From the NCBI RefSeq assembly GCF_001761485.1, contig NC_090773.1, positions 1,116,001 through 1,180,000 on the forward strand: a stretch of 64,000 nt of DNA, written 5' to 3'. The DNA comes from Yarrowia lipolytica (Eukaryota > Ascomycota > Dipodascomycetes > Dipodascales). Made by a program: the position numbers and the translations under genes. This document shows positions 19,424 to 29,748 of the stretch, one piece after another (positions within the stretch are counted from its first letter, which is position 1; every line of letters begins with the position of its first letter). The notes under the pieces were generated by a model. That model was not told the DNA's origin. It saw only the letters and a program-made list of their open reading frames with translations, and made no database searches.

Positions 19424-20512
19424 ATGTCTATTCCCGCTCATCTCCAGATTCTGCAGCCCTCGGAGCTCGAGGCGCTCAAAAAGCTGCAGGACGAGCTGCC
19501 CAAGATCCTCGAGAAGACCGATTACAATGAGATGTACGGACACAAGCTGAGCGAGGCTGAGGATGGACCTGGCAAGGCCTACAGCGAGGTCAAGCGGGAT
19601 ATCATTCTGCTCAAGTTCCTCAAGGCTCGTGATTACGACATTGCGCAGACCAAAGACATGCTCACCGACGCCCTCAAGTGGCGAAAGGAGTTTGACCCCC
19701 TGGACTGCGCCTCGGCTAAACACGACTCCAAGTTTGACAAGCTGGGCGTGATCACAGATAAGGGAGCAGGAGGAGAGCCCCAGGTGACCAACTGGAACTT
19801 GTACGGAGCCGTTTCCAACCGAAAAGAGATTTTTGGTGACCTCAAGGGCTTCCTCAGATGGAGAGTCGGCATCATGGAGCGATCTCTTGCTCTGCTGGAC
19901 TTCACCAAGCCCGGAGCAGGCTCAATGCTGCTGCAGATTCACGATTACAAGAATGTGAGCTTTCTGCGTCTGGATGCCGAGACCAAGGCTGCCTCCAAAG
20001 AGACCATTCGGGTGTTCCAGAGCTACTATCCCGAGACTCTGGAGCGAAAATTCTTTGTTAATGTGCCTACACTGATGCAGTTTGTGTTTGGATTTGTCAA
20101 CAAGTTCTTGTCTCGAGAGACCGTGGCCAAGTTTGTTGTTTACAGCAACGGCAAGGATCTCCACAAGAGTCTTGGAAGCTGGGTTCCCGCCGAGTATGGA
20201 GGTAAGGGTGGTCCTCTTTTGGAAATGGCCATTAGCGATCACCCTGTTCAGGAGGCTGAGACTAAGGAGACTAAGGAGAAGGAGAAGGAGACAGAGAAGC
20301 CCGTTGGTACTTCCGAGACCGATACTGTCGGTGATGCTGCCGAGCCTGCTCCTACTGAGCCTGCTGCCGAGACTGTTCCTACTACCGAGCCTGCTCCTAC
20401 TGAGCCTGCTGCCGAGACTGCTCCTACTGAGTCTTCTACCGCGCCTTCTGCCGAGCCTGCTGCTGAGACCGCTGAGCCTGTTTCCGAAGGTGCCAAGGTC
20501 GCTGCCCAGTAA
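19424..20512 (+). CDS. SFH5: Phosphatidylinositol transfer protein Sfh5 (Sec14 family)
   Basis: This 362-residue protein has a CRAL-TRIO lipid-binding fold and best fits Sfh5, a Sec14 homologue that works in the cytosol and at the ER/plasma membrane. Visible parts: an N-terminal helical CRAL-TRIO-N segment with [20 protein letters not shown], then the lipid pocket with [36 protein letters not shown] and [20 protein letters not shown]. From about 285 the tail is a low-complexity Pro/Ala/Glu/Thr run with tandem [11 protein letters not shown] units, not typical for the family and likely disordered. S. cerevisiae Sfh5 is also reported to bind haem; whether this one does cannot be read from sequence. 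Confidence 0.85.
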
Positions 20513-20880
20513 GAATGACGGTGTTTATGACGATCTAACGACCCACAGTAAATAGTTTTAATGAATTACGATGTTTGGAAGTTAGCTGCACTTGTATGTA
20601 CATACTGTAGCTACAAGTAGTATGAGTATCAGTCGTATTAGACATGAGGACAAGTGAATGGATGTTGGCTGAATGATAAAGCAGTGAAACAAAATCACAT
20701 GACCACGTTACATATATCCACTTCTCTTCTATGACGCAGCTACGAGTACAATTTCAGGCTCATTGCGCCCTTCTCACCCCCCACTCTCAGTTAGACTTCA
20801 GGCATGCAGGGCGACGCGTCCTTGGAAAATTATAGACGGAATCAATTTAGGCAGATCCAGCAGCACTGACATCACACGAC
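20513..20880. other. Intergenic: SFH5 3' region and MCM10 upstream region
   Basis: 368 bp with no gene; it holds a GTAC/CTACAAGTA cluster at about 20590-20622, an ACATGACC-type word near 20697 and ATATAT before MCM10. Confidence 0.55.
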
Positions 20881-23157
20881 ATGACCGAGGAGCTTGAGGA
20901 AACGATTTCCAATCTCAAGGGAGATCTGCTGGACATGCAGGAGCTCATTCTCAAAAAGGACCGGGAGATTCTGTGGCTGGGAGACGAGATGAAACGACTC
21001 AAGAAGGCTCTGGAGAAGGCCCAGAGCAACAGCGTGGGTGAGAACCGTCAGGCGGGTTCTAATTCACAGCAGAAGGCGACTACTTACAGTTTACAAGACA
21101 GTGATAAATTGGGTAAGTCGGGCAAGTCGGGCACTCAGATTGAGTCTCCCAAGCAACTTGAGCAGCATGGCACGAAACCCGTTGACAGTGTTTCACCAGA
21201 ACCCAAGCCCATGGCTCCACCAACCTCTACAGTTCGTTCAACAACTCCTACAACAGCGTCGTCGACTGCTTCTTTGACAAAAAAAGAGTGGACGCCATAC
21301 GAGCGAAAAGACCCGCTGATGGAGTTTGACGACATTCCTGGAATGGACGACTATGATGCTCATCTGGACGAACTGCTCAACGGAGGACGACCCACTACAC
21401 CTCCTCCAGTGTCTCAAAAGCCCGAGGCTGTGGTGCAAGCCACGACACCCGTGCGAGCCAAATCAGCTCCACAGGTACTGGGCACTCCGGAAAAGACTCG
21501 ACAGAAGAACCTGGACATCTTGCACCAGGCACGCCAGAACCAGCTTCAAGAACAGCGGAAGGAGGAAGAAAGGAAGGAGTATGAGCGTCGTAATCTTGTG
21601 ATTAAACCCGTCGAATCGATGGTAAAGAGAGAACAGGACCACGGTGCTTTTGCTAGAAGTATGATTGAGAAGACCGCAAAGTCGAAATCTCAACATGACA
21701 CCAAAGAGAAGCAGCTGCAGAAAAAACTGGATAACAAGGCTGCGGAATTGTCAGGAAAGAGAATCGGAAAGCAGCAAAGCAAAGACCTACTGACTAAGTT
21801 CTTTCGTGGAGGACGAGAGGAACGTGAAAGGGGAGTCTTGGCTATTGGTGAGGATACTGCACAGCAAGAGAACGACCCATTTGCCGACGAAGAGGATATC
21901 TACAGTATGAATGAAAACCAGATGTTCTATCAAGGTAAAGCTGAAGATCCAGCGGCCTTGAGACGTGAAGCTGACATGAAAAAGAAGGACCTTGACGAGA
22001 CGTCTCTCTTCTTTCTCAGAGAGCGGTTTCTATCACCGGAAGAAATCGACATAATGACAGAAGACATGAAGGTCTTCTCAGTCACTGAGTGCCTACGAGC
22101 AGCACGAGGAGGAACGGATATGGATGAGCCCAGCTTCGCTGTTTGCGGTGTGATTACCAGCGCCAATGTGCAAATGTACAACTACGGAGGTAGCACCAGG
22201 AAGGTCATTAAGATGAGAATAGCCGATCTTGCGACACTGAAGGAGGAGTGGACTGTGTCTCTGTCATGCAGAAAAGACGCCACGGATCGATGTTTGCATT
22301 GGCGGCCAGGATCTGTTGTGATTCTAGTGAACCCTGTGCTTGAAAGGTTCTATGTCACCAACAAGGATTCTGGTAAGAAGCAGGAGGAGACGGGCTTCTC
22401 TATTAACTCTGGCGACAGCAATCTGGCTTTTGAGATCGGTATGACAGCCGACATTGGGCGTTGTGAGGCCAATACTCGGTCTGGAGAACAATGCAAGCGA
22501 GTCATTTACAAGCGGAAGCTGGACGTGTGTATTCAGCACGCGGAGATACGAGAACGAGAAAAGAAGAAGAAGGAGCAAATGGCCAAAAACGGAGTTTCGC
22601 GACTCAAGACTATTGATGGATCGTCTGCACCGCCCACATCGACCAGATCCGAATTCAACTCCGTACCAAGTCTGGTGAAGGGCACCAAGATCACGTCTTT
22701 TAAACCTCAGGGACAGCCCATGCAAAGCAAGTCTTTCAAGCGGCCTGCCGAAGAGGAACTTCGCAGACAAAGGAGGGAGAACGAAAAGATCACCGAGGAG
22801 CTTCTCAAAAGCAACCCTCGGGTGGCAGAGACTGTGTTTGGTAAACAAGACAGCAAGAGAGTACCTCTGCCGAAGCACATGAGTCAGCACCGGCATCCAG
22901 ATGATATCAAGGTGTCTCGGTACCAGGACGACAAGCGCATGAGCGACTACGTTCTTCAGAAGCCGGACAGGAAGAAAGCCAAATCTGCATCTTCCACAGC
23001 TTCTAATGAGTCTTGTTCTATTCCGACAGGGCCAAGAGCTATGACTGAGGGCACCAAATCAGTAGTTGCCGAAGCTGCTCGAAAACAGGTTCTATTGGCT
23101 CGAAATCAGGGGTTTCTTGACGACGACTCAGACTCCGACGGGCTTGAGATTGTGTAA
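20881..23157 (+). CDS. MCM10: DNA replication protein Mcm10
   Basis: This 758-residue protein matches Mcm10 (Dna43/Cdc23), which binds the Mcm2-7 helicase, primase-polymerase alpha and single-stranded DNA at replication origins. The N-terminus (1-50) is a coiled coil used for self-association in the family. The OB-fold runs about 380-500 with FAVCGVITSANVQMYNYGG and LHWRPGSVVILVNPVLE. The zinc finger follows, with Cys528, Cys538, Cys550 and His553 in the CEANTRSGEQCK...CIQH pattern. The C-terminal 200 residues are basic and carry GSNPRVAETVFG-type conserved segments. The start is the first ATG after a stop-rich leader. It ends 81 bp from the convergent lipid kinase gene. Confidence 0.92.
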   Translation: MTEELEETISNLKGDLLDMQELILKKDREILWLGDEMKRLKKALEKAQSNSVGENRQAGSNSQQKATTYSLQDSDKLGKSGKSGTQIESPKQLEQHGTKPVDSVSPEPKPMAPPTSTVRSTTPTTASSTASLTKKEWTPYERKDPLMEFDDIPGMDDYDAHLDELLNGGRPTTPPPVSQKPEAVVQATTPVRAKSAPQVLGTPEKTRQKNLDILHQARQNQLQEQRKEEERKEYERRNLVIKPVESMVKREQDHGAFARSMIEKTAKSKSQHDTKEKQLQKKLDNKAAELSGKRIGKQQSKDLLTKFFRGGREERERGVLAIGEDTAQQENDPFADEEDIYSMNENQMFYQGKAEDPAALRREADMKKKDLDETSLFFLRERFLSPEEIDIMTEDMKVFSVTECLRAARGGTDMDEPSFAVCGVITSANVQMYNYGGSTRKVIKMRIADLATLKEEWTVSLSCRKDATDRCLHWRPGSVVILVNPVLERFYVTNKDSGKKQEETGFSINSGDSNLAFEIGMTADIGRCEANTRSGEQCKRVIYKRKLDVCIQHAEIREREKKKKEQMAKNGVSRLKTIDGSSAPPTSTRSEFNSVPSLVKGTKITSFKPQGQPMQSKSFKRPAEEELRRQRRENEKITEELLKSNPRVAETVFGKQDSKRVPLPKHMSQHRHPDDIKVSRYQDDKRMSDYVLQKPDRKKAKSASSTASNESCSIPTGPRAMTEGTKSVVAEAARKQVLLARNQGFLDDDSDSDGLEIV

Positions 23158-23238
23158 ACACCTATAGCATATTATTTATTGACAGCATTTCTACTTATAT
23201 TTACTGTCGTACCTCGTAATGTTCAAAAGTCTTGTATA

Positions 23239-24228
23239 TCAAACAACAATATCAACCTCCATACCAAGGTCAATATCAACCATCCCATCACTAGTCAAAA
23301 TGAAGCCGTCTACACAGATGACGGAGTCTTTGGGGGTCTCCAATCGCACATTCTTGGCTTTGATGTAGTCGACATTTTTCTCCCTCACATGCGTGCCTCC
23401 ATTGTACGCCATGACCATGTATTCCATGAGATTATCTGGGGCATCGATTCTGACGAGATTCAGACTCTTGCAGTCTCCCTCTGGGCTGATTGTGAATCCA
23501 GGCTCCAGCATCTTCATGGTAGTGAACAGCACGTACGATGTTTCTTCGTTAGGTAGCGGTACCTCGCTTCTGTCCAGGTAGATCTTACTCTTGTATTTCT
23601 GCGGTTGTTCCAGCAGCTGTTTGGCAACCACTTGAAACCGTTCGTTTCCCAGCTTTCTGTACTCGGGGGTATCGCTCTGAGCAATGAGATTGGCATGGAA
23701 CCCGTAGGAGATGACCACCAATGAGTACAGACTCTTGTCGCCTGTGGTTGCAACGTAGATGGGGAACTTTTCTGGTTTACCCAGAAAGAAGCGTTCAATG
23801 GCAGATTCGACGCTTCCCAGCTCCAGAGAGTTGGCCAACGCGTTTCCCGTGCCTGCAGGAATGACGGAGATGGTTCCCTCAAAGTGTTTGGGGTCCTTGA
23901 GTCCGTTCAGAAACTCATGGATGGAGGTGTCACCTGAAATGAACAGATACGAGCCGCCTGTCGAGTCCAGAGATGCTGCAAACTCTGCAATTGTTGTCGG
24001 GCTGGTCGTCTCAATGTATTTATGTTTGATTCCAGCCGCTTCCAACAGTGGCTTGAGAGCTGTGGAGTATGTATTTGACCGGGCCTTTCCGGCCTTGACG
24101 CTGTCAATCACGGTGAGATTGTCGAAATGAGGAAGGTGTTTGACCGGAGCGAAGCCGGACGCGGCTTCACACTCGACAGCCGCGTCATTGGCGATTTTCC
24201 AGCCCTTTCCGTCGATAACGAGTCCCAT
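23239..24228 (-). CDS. DAG/sphingoid-base kinase family protein, unusual nucleotide motif
   Basis: This protein of about 329 residues has the DAGK-catalytic fold of sphingosine and ceramide kinases. The second strand motif PAGTGNALA (124-132) is intact. The first motif, normally GGDGT or SGDG, reads SGDTSIHEFLNGL (98-110), so the second Gly is replaced by Thr while the EFLNGL part is kept. The protein is shorter than yeast Lcb4/Lcb5, with no clear membrane segment. The ATG at 24228 (MGLVIDGKG) is chosen; the frame is open up to 24408, but that stretch has no family look and contains a CACGTG word. A sphingoid, DAG or other lipid kinase are all possible, and with the altered motif it might bind lipid without strong catalysis. 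Confidence 0.7.
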   Translation of the reverse strand: MGLVIDGKGWKIANDAAVECEAASGFAPVKHLPHFDNLTVIDSVKAGKARSNTYSTALKPLLEAAGIKHKYIETTSPTTIAEFAASLDSTGGSYLFISGDTSIHEFLNGLKDPKHFEGTISVIPAGTGNALANSLELGSVESAIERFFLGKPEKFPIYVATTGDKSLYSLVVISYGFHANLIAQSDTPEYRKLGNERFQVVAKQLLEQPQKYKSKIYLDRSEVPLPNEETSYVLFTTMKMLEPGFTISPEGDCKSLNLVRIDAPDNLMEYMVMAYNGGTHVREKNVDYIKAKNVRLETPKDSVICVDGFILTSDGMVDIDLGMEVDIVV

Positions 24229-24603
24229 ATCTGTGGAGGTTAAGTGGATTGATAATGCAGGCTCGAAAACATGGTGCCAAGTCACGTGGCCGCCGGGGCG
24301 GATGTGGGGGAGGTCATAATCTGTGCCACACAAAATGTAAACATTAATAACCAAAATATTGGACCGAAAACACACCCATTCGAACCGTTTGCTGTTGTCT
24401 GACTCCACTCAGATCTTTACAGTATATTACTGTCCATGTTCAGACTTCCCATTGTTTGTTTGGTGCCCACAACAAAGTCTATCGGAAGCTTAAATATATT
24501 TATTTGGCGTGTGGATGTGCATGTTAGCCAACCGTTCCTTGCTACAAGTAGACGACATTTGCAAGAGAATTGAGACGGTCATACACACACGGATTCCACA
24601 CAC
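24229..24603. other. Intergenic: divergent promoter of lipid kinase and NUR1
   Basis: 375 bp; it holds CACGTG near 24283 and TATATTTAT near 24494-24502. If the lipid kinase starts upstream at 24408, part of this stretch is coding. Confidence 0.5.
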
Positions 24604-25827
24604 ATGTCCTCTAGACGCCCCAGACGAATCAAAAAAACGCCCTTTCTCACCAAGGTCAAAAGCTTTCCCTTTGATCTCTTCCTCAGCATCAATGAATCGC
24701 TAGCGGTGCTGGAACTCGACAACCTACCTCAGACCTACCACATCTACCTGGGTCTGGCGGCAGACATTACCATGATTCTCATCCGGCTCTATTTTGTCAG
24801 ATTCGAAACCAAAAAGAAGAGAGACGCGGCATTGTTCCACAGCATTGGAAACAACAAGGCTCGGGGCGGTTCGGGATACTACTCTCTGAGTGCACAAGCA
24901 GCAGCCAAGAGACGATCCAGCAATGCAATCTACTCGATTCTGATGATGACGGCTCTGGCTCTGTTTGCAATCTCTGTCATCAATATGCTAGTCTGCTTCC
25001 TCCAGACAAAAAAGTACACGCTGTTTGGGAGAGATGTCTCCAACGTCCCCGGAACCCCCTCGGCCGCTCTAGAGCCTCTGGAAACACCTTGCGACGACCT
25101 GAACCAGTCTGGGGAAGCCCAATTCAAAACCATGATAAAAAAACGACTCTCCGGATTTATGAGCCCGGCTCCTGCTCCTCCAGTAGTCGACCCTACCACG
25201 ACTGATAGACCCACTCGAGTGTGGGTGCTCAACGTGTGGGAGCCGTCTCTGTTCCATCTCAACATATTTGCGCTCTTCTCGCCTATACATGTCATTGCTC
25301 TGTGGTTCGGTCCGCTAAGCTTCGTCCAGGTCTTCATTACTCTGCCCGCCTTTTCTTTCGCTCTGTATGCCATGAGCCACATGTTCCTGGTCTACGTCAA
25401 GGACAAGAACATCATCTCGGGCGAGGTGCTCGGCGAGTTTGACAAGAAAGTCGTGCATCCTCTACTTGGAGTGATCAAGCAAGACGCTGCTGTTGGAGCT
25501 GACGGATCTTGTGAGTTCTACGACGCTGCGCTGGATAACAAGTCTGTTTACAGAGAGGCCGGCATGGCACCCAGCAAGCCTCCTACCCCTGTCAAACTGG
25601 ACACCCCGACTCGTCGACGGACGTTCGTGCCTACTTCCGGACAGCTCCCCGGAGCAGGTGCCCAAGCGGGTGACGGACTTCGCCATTTCTCCCACAGACT
25701 GATGGATGACCGACGAGGCTCTTCAGGATACACCCCGTCCAGCTTCGGCAACACCGGACCCAGTGTGCCCAACCATACCACATTGTCTGGATCTCCTGTT
25801 GGCCGTCCTTGGAGGAGAAAGCAGTAG
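24604..25827 (+). CDS. NUR1: Nuclear rim protein Nur1 (DUF2418)
   Basis: This 407-residue membrane protein fits Nur1, an inner nuclear membrane protein that with Heh1 and the cohibin complex tethers rDNA and other silent chromatin to the nuclear edge. Visible parts: a basic N-terminus (RRPRRIKKT), a first hydrophobic region (TYHIYLGLAADITMILI), another with MMTALALFAISVINMLVCFL (about 117-136), then the conserved RVWVLNVWEPSLFHLNIFALFSPIHVI and a further hydrophobic run up to FLVYVK. The C-terminal 130 residues are Pro/Ser/Thr-rich and disordered. The WEPSxFxLNxFxLFSP signature is the basis of the call. It is convergent with NUP53 and divergent from the lipid kinase. Confidence 0.85.
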   Translation: MSSRRPRRIKKTPFLTKVKSFPFDLFLSINESLAVLELDNLPQTYHIYLGLAADITMILIRLYFVRFETKKKRDAALFHSIGNNKARGGSGYYSLSAQAAAKRRSSNAIYSILMMTALALFAISVINMLVCFLQTKKYTLFGRDVSNVPGTPSAALEPLETPCDDLNQSGEAQFKTMIKKRLSGFMSPAPAPPVVDPTTTDRPTRVWVLNVWEPSLFHLNIFALFSPIHVIALWFGPLSFVQVFITLPAFSFALYAMSHMFLVYVKDKNIISGEVLGEFDKKVVHPLLGVIKQDAAVGADGSCEFYDAALDNKSVYREAGMAPSKPPTPVKLDTPTRRRTFVPTSGQLPGAGAQAGDGLRHFSHRLMDDRRGSSGYTPSSFGNTGPSVPNHTTLSGSPVGRPWRRKQ

Positions 25828-26132
25828 TGGACGTATAAATACGGCCCAACTACCAGTATATATTTAATTAATGCATTCCTTCATAATGAATATCGCCGCC
25901 CTATAGTGAGCGCTGACGTGCAGTTGAAGTGTTCGTACTGCACAGTCAAAGACTCGTGGGCGGCCAGGATCTCGCCATACGCTGAAATGATATCTTACAT
26001 GTTCTATTAATTATAGATGCTACCTAATTATATACCTAAATATAATCATTCCTACTCGGTATCTCTCTCTATCCTAAAGTACTACAAGTATAGAGCTCTC
26101 GCAGTCGCATGTACTAGTCCTCGCACAACCTC
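25828..26132. other. Intergenic: convergent NUR1/NUP53 3' region
   Basis: 305 bp, AT-rich with TATATTTAATTAAT-type sequence near 25857; no gene is seen. It likely holds both polyadenylation regions. Confidence 0.55.
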
Positions 26133-27719
26133 TTAAACCTCGTATCCGAAAATGAGCTCTTCGGCCCGCTTGGCGGTCCAGGACAACCAGCCCGTCTTCT
26201 CAGCGAGACCCGTTTTCTTGACTTTGGGGTTGGTGATGGTCTTGGAGGAGGGCTGCTTGAACACGGTGTTGGTTCCGTCTCGAATCTCCAGCCGCTTGGC
26301 GCCGTTGAGAGCAGGCAGCGATGTGGTCCGAGGCAGACTTCGCTCCGAAGAAGAAACAGATGCAGATGCTGAAGGGTTGGGGTAGAGGCTAGTGTTCTGC
26401 TGCTGAGTCTGGGGGAACTTGGACTTGATGGGCGAGTCTTGGTAGTCTGAGTCCATCATGCTGGCGTCGTGCGAGTCCAACATAGAGGCCGAAATGGCGT
26501 CAAAGTCGCGCATCTGCGATGGCGTGTACGGCTTGCAGCCAATTACGTACTGGCCGGCAAACTGGGTGCCGTCTTCGGCCAGCGCTCGGATCACAGACGC
26601 CTTGTTGTCATAGGTGATTTTGATCCAATTTCGGCCAGCAAAAACAGGAGGTCTGTTTCCGGGAGGAGGCCGCTTGACTGGGGTGGTAGACAGACCGAAC
26701 GAGGCGTCGCTGGGCTCTACGTTCTCCATGATCTCGCCAAAGTTGTTAAAGTGCGACACGATGGACGGCGTGAGATGCTGGGGGAACCCGTAGACAACGA
26801 CGGACAGGTTGCCATCGCTGCCCATCGCCAGTTTCCGGGGGGTGTTAGCATGGTTAAAGGAGGCAGTGGCTCGCAGAGTCTTTCGAGCGGCTGTTGGGTT
26901 ACTGCTGAAAGTCTCCGAACGACGCATCCCCGATCCAGCCGAGTTACCTCGTCGAGCAGCACTAAAGGGCGATCCTCGCGAGTCGTAGATGGACTGTGTG
27001 GGTGGTAGCTCCTCCTCGGTGATGGTATGAGTCTGTTTCTTGGTTCCGGAGGGCTTGGGGGTGCCGAAGGACGAGCCTCCGACGCCCGAAGGAGGGGATT
27101 CTCCTGCCTTGGCAAGCGACGACTTCATTGTAGGGGAAGTAGACGCTCTTCTAGTGAAGCTGGCAGATCGTTCGGGGGTACGATCGCCGGCGTAAAAGGA
27201 TGACTTCTGCTTGATGGCCGAGAGATGGGAGGGCACGAATCGTCGGTCGTTGGAGGTCCAGGAAGGAGCACCTCGAGACGATCGGAAGCCTGGAGTCAGC
27301 GGGGCACTGTGTTCTCTCATTTGCTGGTTACCGGCACCATAGCTGTTGCCGTTGGATGCTCCTCGTAGATCGTAGGCCGATTGCGAGTGCGACAGGCTGT
27401 ACGAGGGGGCCCCTCCGTTGTTGTTGGCGGAAGTTGGAGTGGACAGAACGTCGCTGTTGAAGAAGGAGGACTGGGACTGGTTGAGCGACGCATTGCCCAG
27501 GGAACCAAACGACGTGTTACCGTTAATGGTGGACGTGCCAAAGGTCGACTGTTGGCCAAACGAGGGCTGGGCCTGGGTCTGGGTCGTAGAAGAGGTGCCA
27601 AAGGGGCCTCCAGTGGACGCTCCGAAGCCTCCAGACGTCGACGAGGTGCCGAATCCGCCGGTGGACGACGACTGCGAGTCGAACCCATTAAACTGACGCT
27701 TGGCGGCTTGTCCAAACAT
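26133..27719 (-). CDS. NUP53: Nucleoporin Nup53/Nup59 (Nup35 family)
   Basis: This 528-residue protein is a Nup53/Nup35-type nucleoporin of the inner ring that anchors Nic96 and Nup170 and touches the pore membrane. The N-terminus (1-90) has FG-type repeats: SFGxSS, GGFGTSS, PFGTSS and FGQQST. The RRM-like MPPN domain (about 300-405) holds SVVVYGFPQHLTPSIVSHFN and NWIKITYDNKASVIRALAED. The last 25 residues (TGWLSWTAKRAEELIFGYEV) form the amphipathic helix known to bind membranes in this family. Yeast has two such proteins, Nup53 and Nup59, so the choice of name is conventional. It is divergent from RPN6. Confidence 0.88.
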   Translation of the reverse strand: MFGQAAKRQFNGFDSQSSSTGGFGTSSTSGGFGASTGGPFGTSSTTQTQAQPSFGQQSTFGTSTINGNTSFGSLGNASLNQSQSSFFNSDVLSTPTSANNNGGAPSYSLSHSQSAYDLRGASNGNSYGAGNQQMREHSAPLTPGFRSSRGAPSWTSNDRRFVPSHLSAIKQKSSFYAGDRTPERSASFTRRASTSPTMKSSLAKAGESPPSGVGGSSFGTPKPSGTKKQTHTITEEELPPTQSIYDSRGSPFSAARRGNSAGSGMRRSETFSSNPTAARKTLRATASFNHANTPRKLAMGSDGNLSVVVYGFPQHLTPSIVSHFNNFGEIMENVEPSDASFGLSTTPVKRPPPGNRPPVFAGRNWIKITYDNKASVIRALAEDGTQFAGQYVIGCKPYTPSQMRDFDAISASMLDSHDASMMDSDYQDSPIKSKFPQTQQQNTSLYPNPSASASVSSSERSLPRTTSLPALNGAKRLEIRDGTNTVFKQPSSKTITNPKVKKTGLAEKTGWLSWTAKRAEELIFGYEV

Positions 27720-28328
27720 GCTGTGGTGCGGTTTCGTGTTTTTTTTCTGCCTGTGTTTGTTTGCAAATAAATGTTGTTGTGAACAATGTGCTTGTCACAG
27801 GCACTCACAGGGTTGGGACACAGTTTGAGTTGGGAAGTAGGGTCTTGACTGCCAGGTCGTGCTGTAGGTGGGTGAGTGGGAAGTAGCAACGAGTAGCAAC
27901 GAGGTTGATTGTGGCACATATCGTGACCGAAAAAGATACGGAATTAATCCTTGCGAGATAGGAGGGCGATTGGCAGACTCAATCACTCTTCCGATCCGCT
28001 CAATCACCCCTCCTGGAGTGTCTGAACCATCGCTGTGTGTGTATCCATAACCTCTTCTGTTATGGTCAAAACAAGACCCAAGCCATATGCTGTATCTAGA
28101 ATGCCGGCGAAGACAAAAACAAGTTTTGTTCTCATCAGGAGAAGTAGTAAACCAGACCCCATAAAAACCGGACCCCAGGACCCCTATATATAATCTTGTT
28201 CCCCCGCCACTCACCACATTCAAAGGGTCTTGCTTATTAAGCGACAACCTCCCAAACCTTAGCTGTCAATGTACCGCCACCACATACGACATCTGGTCCA
28301 GACACATCTCACACTCTCAAACGACACA
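27720..28328. other. Intergenic: divergent promoter of NUP53 and RPN6
   Basis: About 600 bp with no gene. A TATATATAA box lies at 28185-28193, 135 bp before the RPN6 start. Confidence 0.6.
28185..28193 (+). promoter_or_regulatory. TATA box of RPN6
   Basis: TATATATAA stands 135 bp before the chosen RPN6 ATG in otherwise mixed-composition DNA. Confidence 0.45.
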
Positions 28329-29591
28329 ATGACTCTAGAAGAAACGCTGGCAAGCGCCAAGACCGCCGGAGACAAGGGCAACCTCGTGGAGGCCGAGAAA
28401 TTGTACCGGGAGATTCTCGATCAGAAGGCTGGAACCAACGAGAAATCGATCCAGATCCAAGAGTCGGCTCTCATCAATCTCGGCACTCTCTACGCCTCCA
28501 ACAACAAGCCCCAGGACCTCGCAGACCTCATCCATACTAGTCTGACGGTAATGAGCGGCTTTGCCAAGTCCAAAACCGCCAAAATCATCAGAAACCTCAT
28601 TGATCTTTTCGCCAAAGTGCCGTCTGACTGTATCGACCTGCAGATTGCCACCACACAAAAATGTATCGAATGGGCCGTTTCGGAGAAACGAAACTTTCTG
28701 CGACAAAGCCTGCAGACCCGGCTGGTGTCGCTGTTCCTGGAGAAGAAGACGTACTACGATGCGCTCAACCTCATCAATACCCTGCTCAAGGAGCTCAAGA
28801 AGCTCGATGACAAGATGGTGCTTGTGGAGGTGCAATTGCTGGAGGCCAAGGCGTACCACGCTCTCAGAAACATCCCCAAGAGCCGAGCCTCTCTCACCTC
28901 TGCACGAACCTCCGCCAACGCCGTCTACTGCCCTCCTCTCACCCAGGCTGCTCTAGACACCATGTCTGGTATCCTGCAGGCAGACGACAAGGACTATAAG
29001 ACAGCATTCAGTTATTTCTACGAGGCATTCGAGGGCTACGTGGGCCAGGAAAACCCCAAGGCTGGCACTGTACTCAAGTACATGCTACTGTGCAAGATCA
29101 TGTTGAACCTGGCCGATGACGTGGAGACCATTCTCAACAATAAATCCGCACAGGCGTACCAGGGTCGAGACGTGGACGTTATGAAGGCGGTGGCAGTGGC
29201 CTATGCCAACCGATCGCTCAAGGAGTTTGAGCACGTGCTGGAACTATACAAGGAGGAGGTCCAGGCCGACCCCGTCATCAGAGTGCACTTCAACGACCTG
29301 TACGACTCGCTGCTGGAGCAGAATCTGCTCAAGGTGATTGAGCCCTTCAGCTGTGTCGAAATCAACCACATTGCTGAGATCATTGGCCTCGACACCCGAC
29401 AGGTGGAGGGCAAGCTGTCTCAGATGATTTTGGATAAGGGCATCAAGGGAGTGTTGGACCAGGGCAACGGCTGGCTATTCATCTATGATGAGCCTCAGAC
29501 AGATAAGACTTACGATTCGGCTCTGGAGACCGTCAAACACATGTCCACCGTGGTCGATTTGCTGTACGAGAAGGCCTCTTCTCTCAACTAA
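28329..29591 (+). CDS. RPN6: 26S proteasome regulatory subunit Rpn6 (PSMD11)
   Basis: This 420-residue PCI-domain lid subunit clamps the proteasome base and core together by touching Rpt6 and alpha 2. The N-terminal helical repeats include LYASNNKPQDLADLI, EWAVSEKRNFLRQSLQTRL and LLEAKAYHALRNIPKSRA. The PCI domain follows: FSYFYEAFEGY, LYDSLLEQNLLKVIEPFSCVE and IGLDTRQVEGKLSQMILD. The tail ends ALETVKHMSTVVDLLYEKASSL, matching the family. The ATG at 28329 (MTLEETLASA) is used because family proteins start there; the frame is open for 20 more residues up to 28269. Length fits the 434 residues of S. cerevisiae Rpn6. It is convergent with NUP84, 157 bp away. Confidence 0.95.
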   Translation: MTLEETLASAKTAGDKGNLVEAEKLYREILDQKAGTNEKSIQIQESALINLGTLYASNNKPQDLADLIHTSLTVMSGFAKSKTAKIIRNLIDLFAKVPSDCIDLQIATTQKCIEWAVSEKRNFLRQSLQTRLVSLFLEKKTYYDALNLINTLLKELKKLDDKMVLVEVQLLEAKAYHALRNIPKSRASLTSARTSANAVYCPPLTQAALDTMSGILQADDKDYKTAFSYFYEAFEGYVGQENPKAGTVLKYMLLCKIMLNLADDVETILNNKSAQAYQGRDVDVMKAVAVAYANRSLKEFEHVLELYKEEVQADPVIRVHFNDLYDSLLEQNLLKVIEPFSCVEINHIAEIIGLDTRQVEGKLSQMILDKGIKGVLDQGNGWLFIYDEPQTDKTYDSALETVKHMSTVVDLLYEKASSLN

Positions 29592-29748
29592 GCAATGTAA
29601 AGTAGCTTAATGAAATGATGAAGATGAGAGGGTGTTATTACTAGTAGGAATAAGACTGGAAGTACAGACTGGAGTATTTTAATACTAATAGTGAGGTCTA
29701 ATATTGTAGTTATGATTAATTATGCAAACATCTATTTCAGTCACCAGA

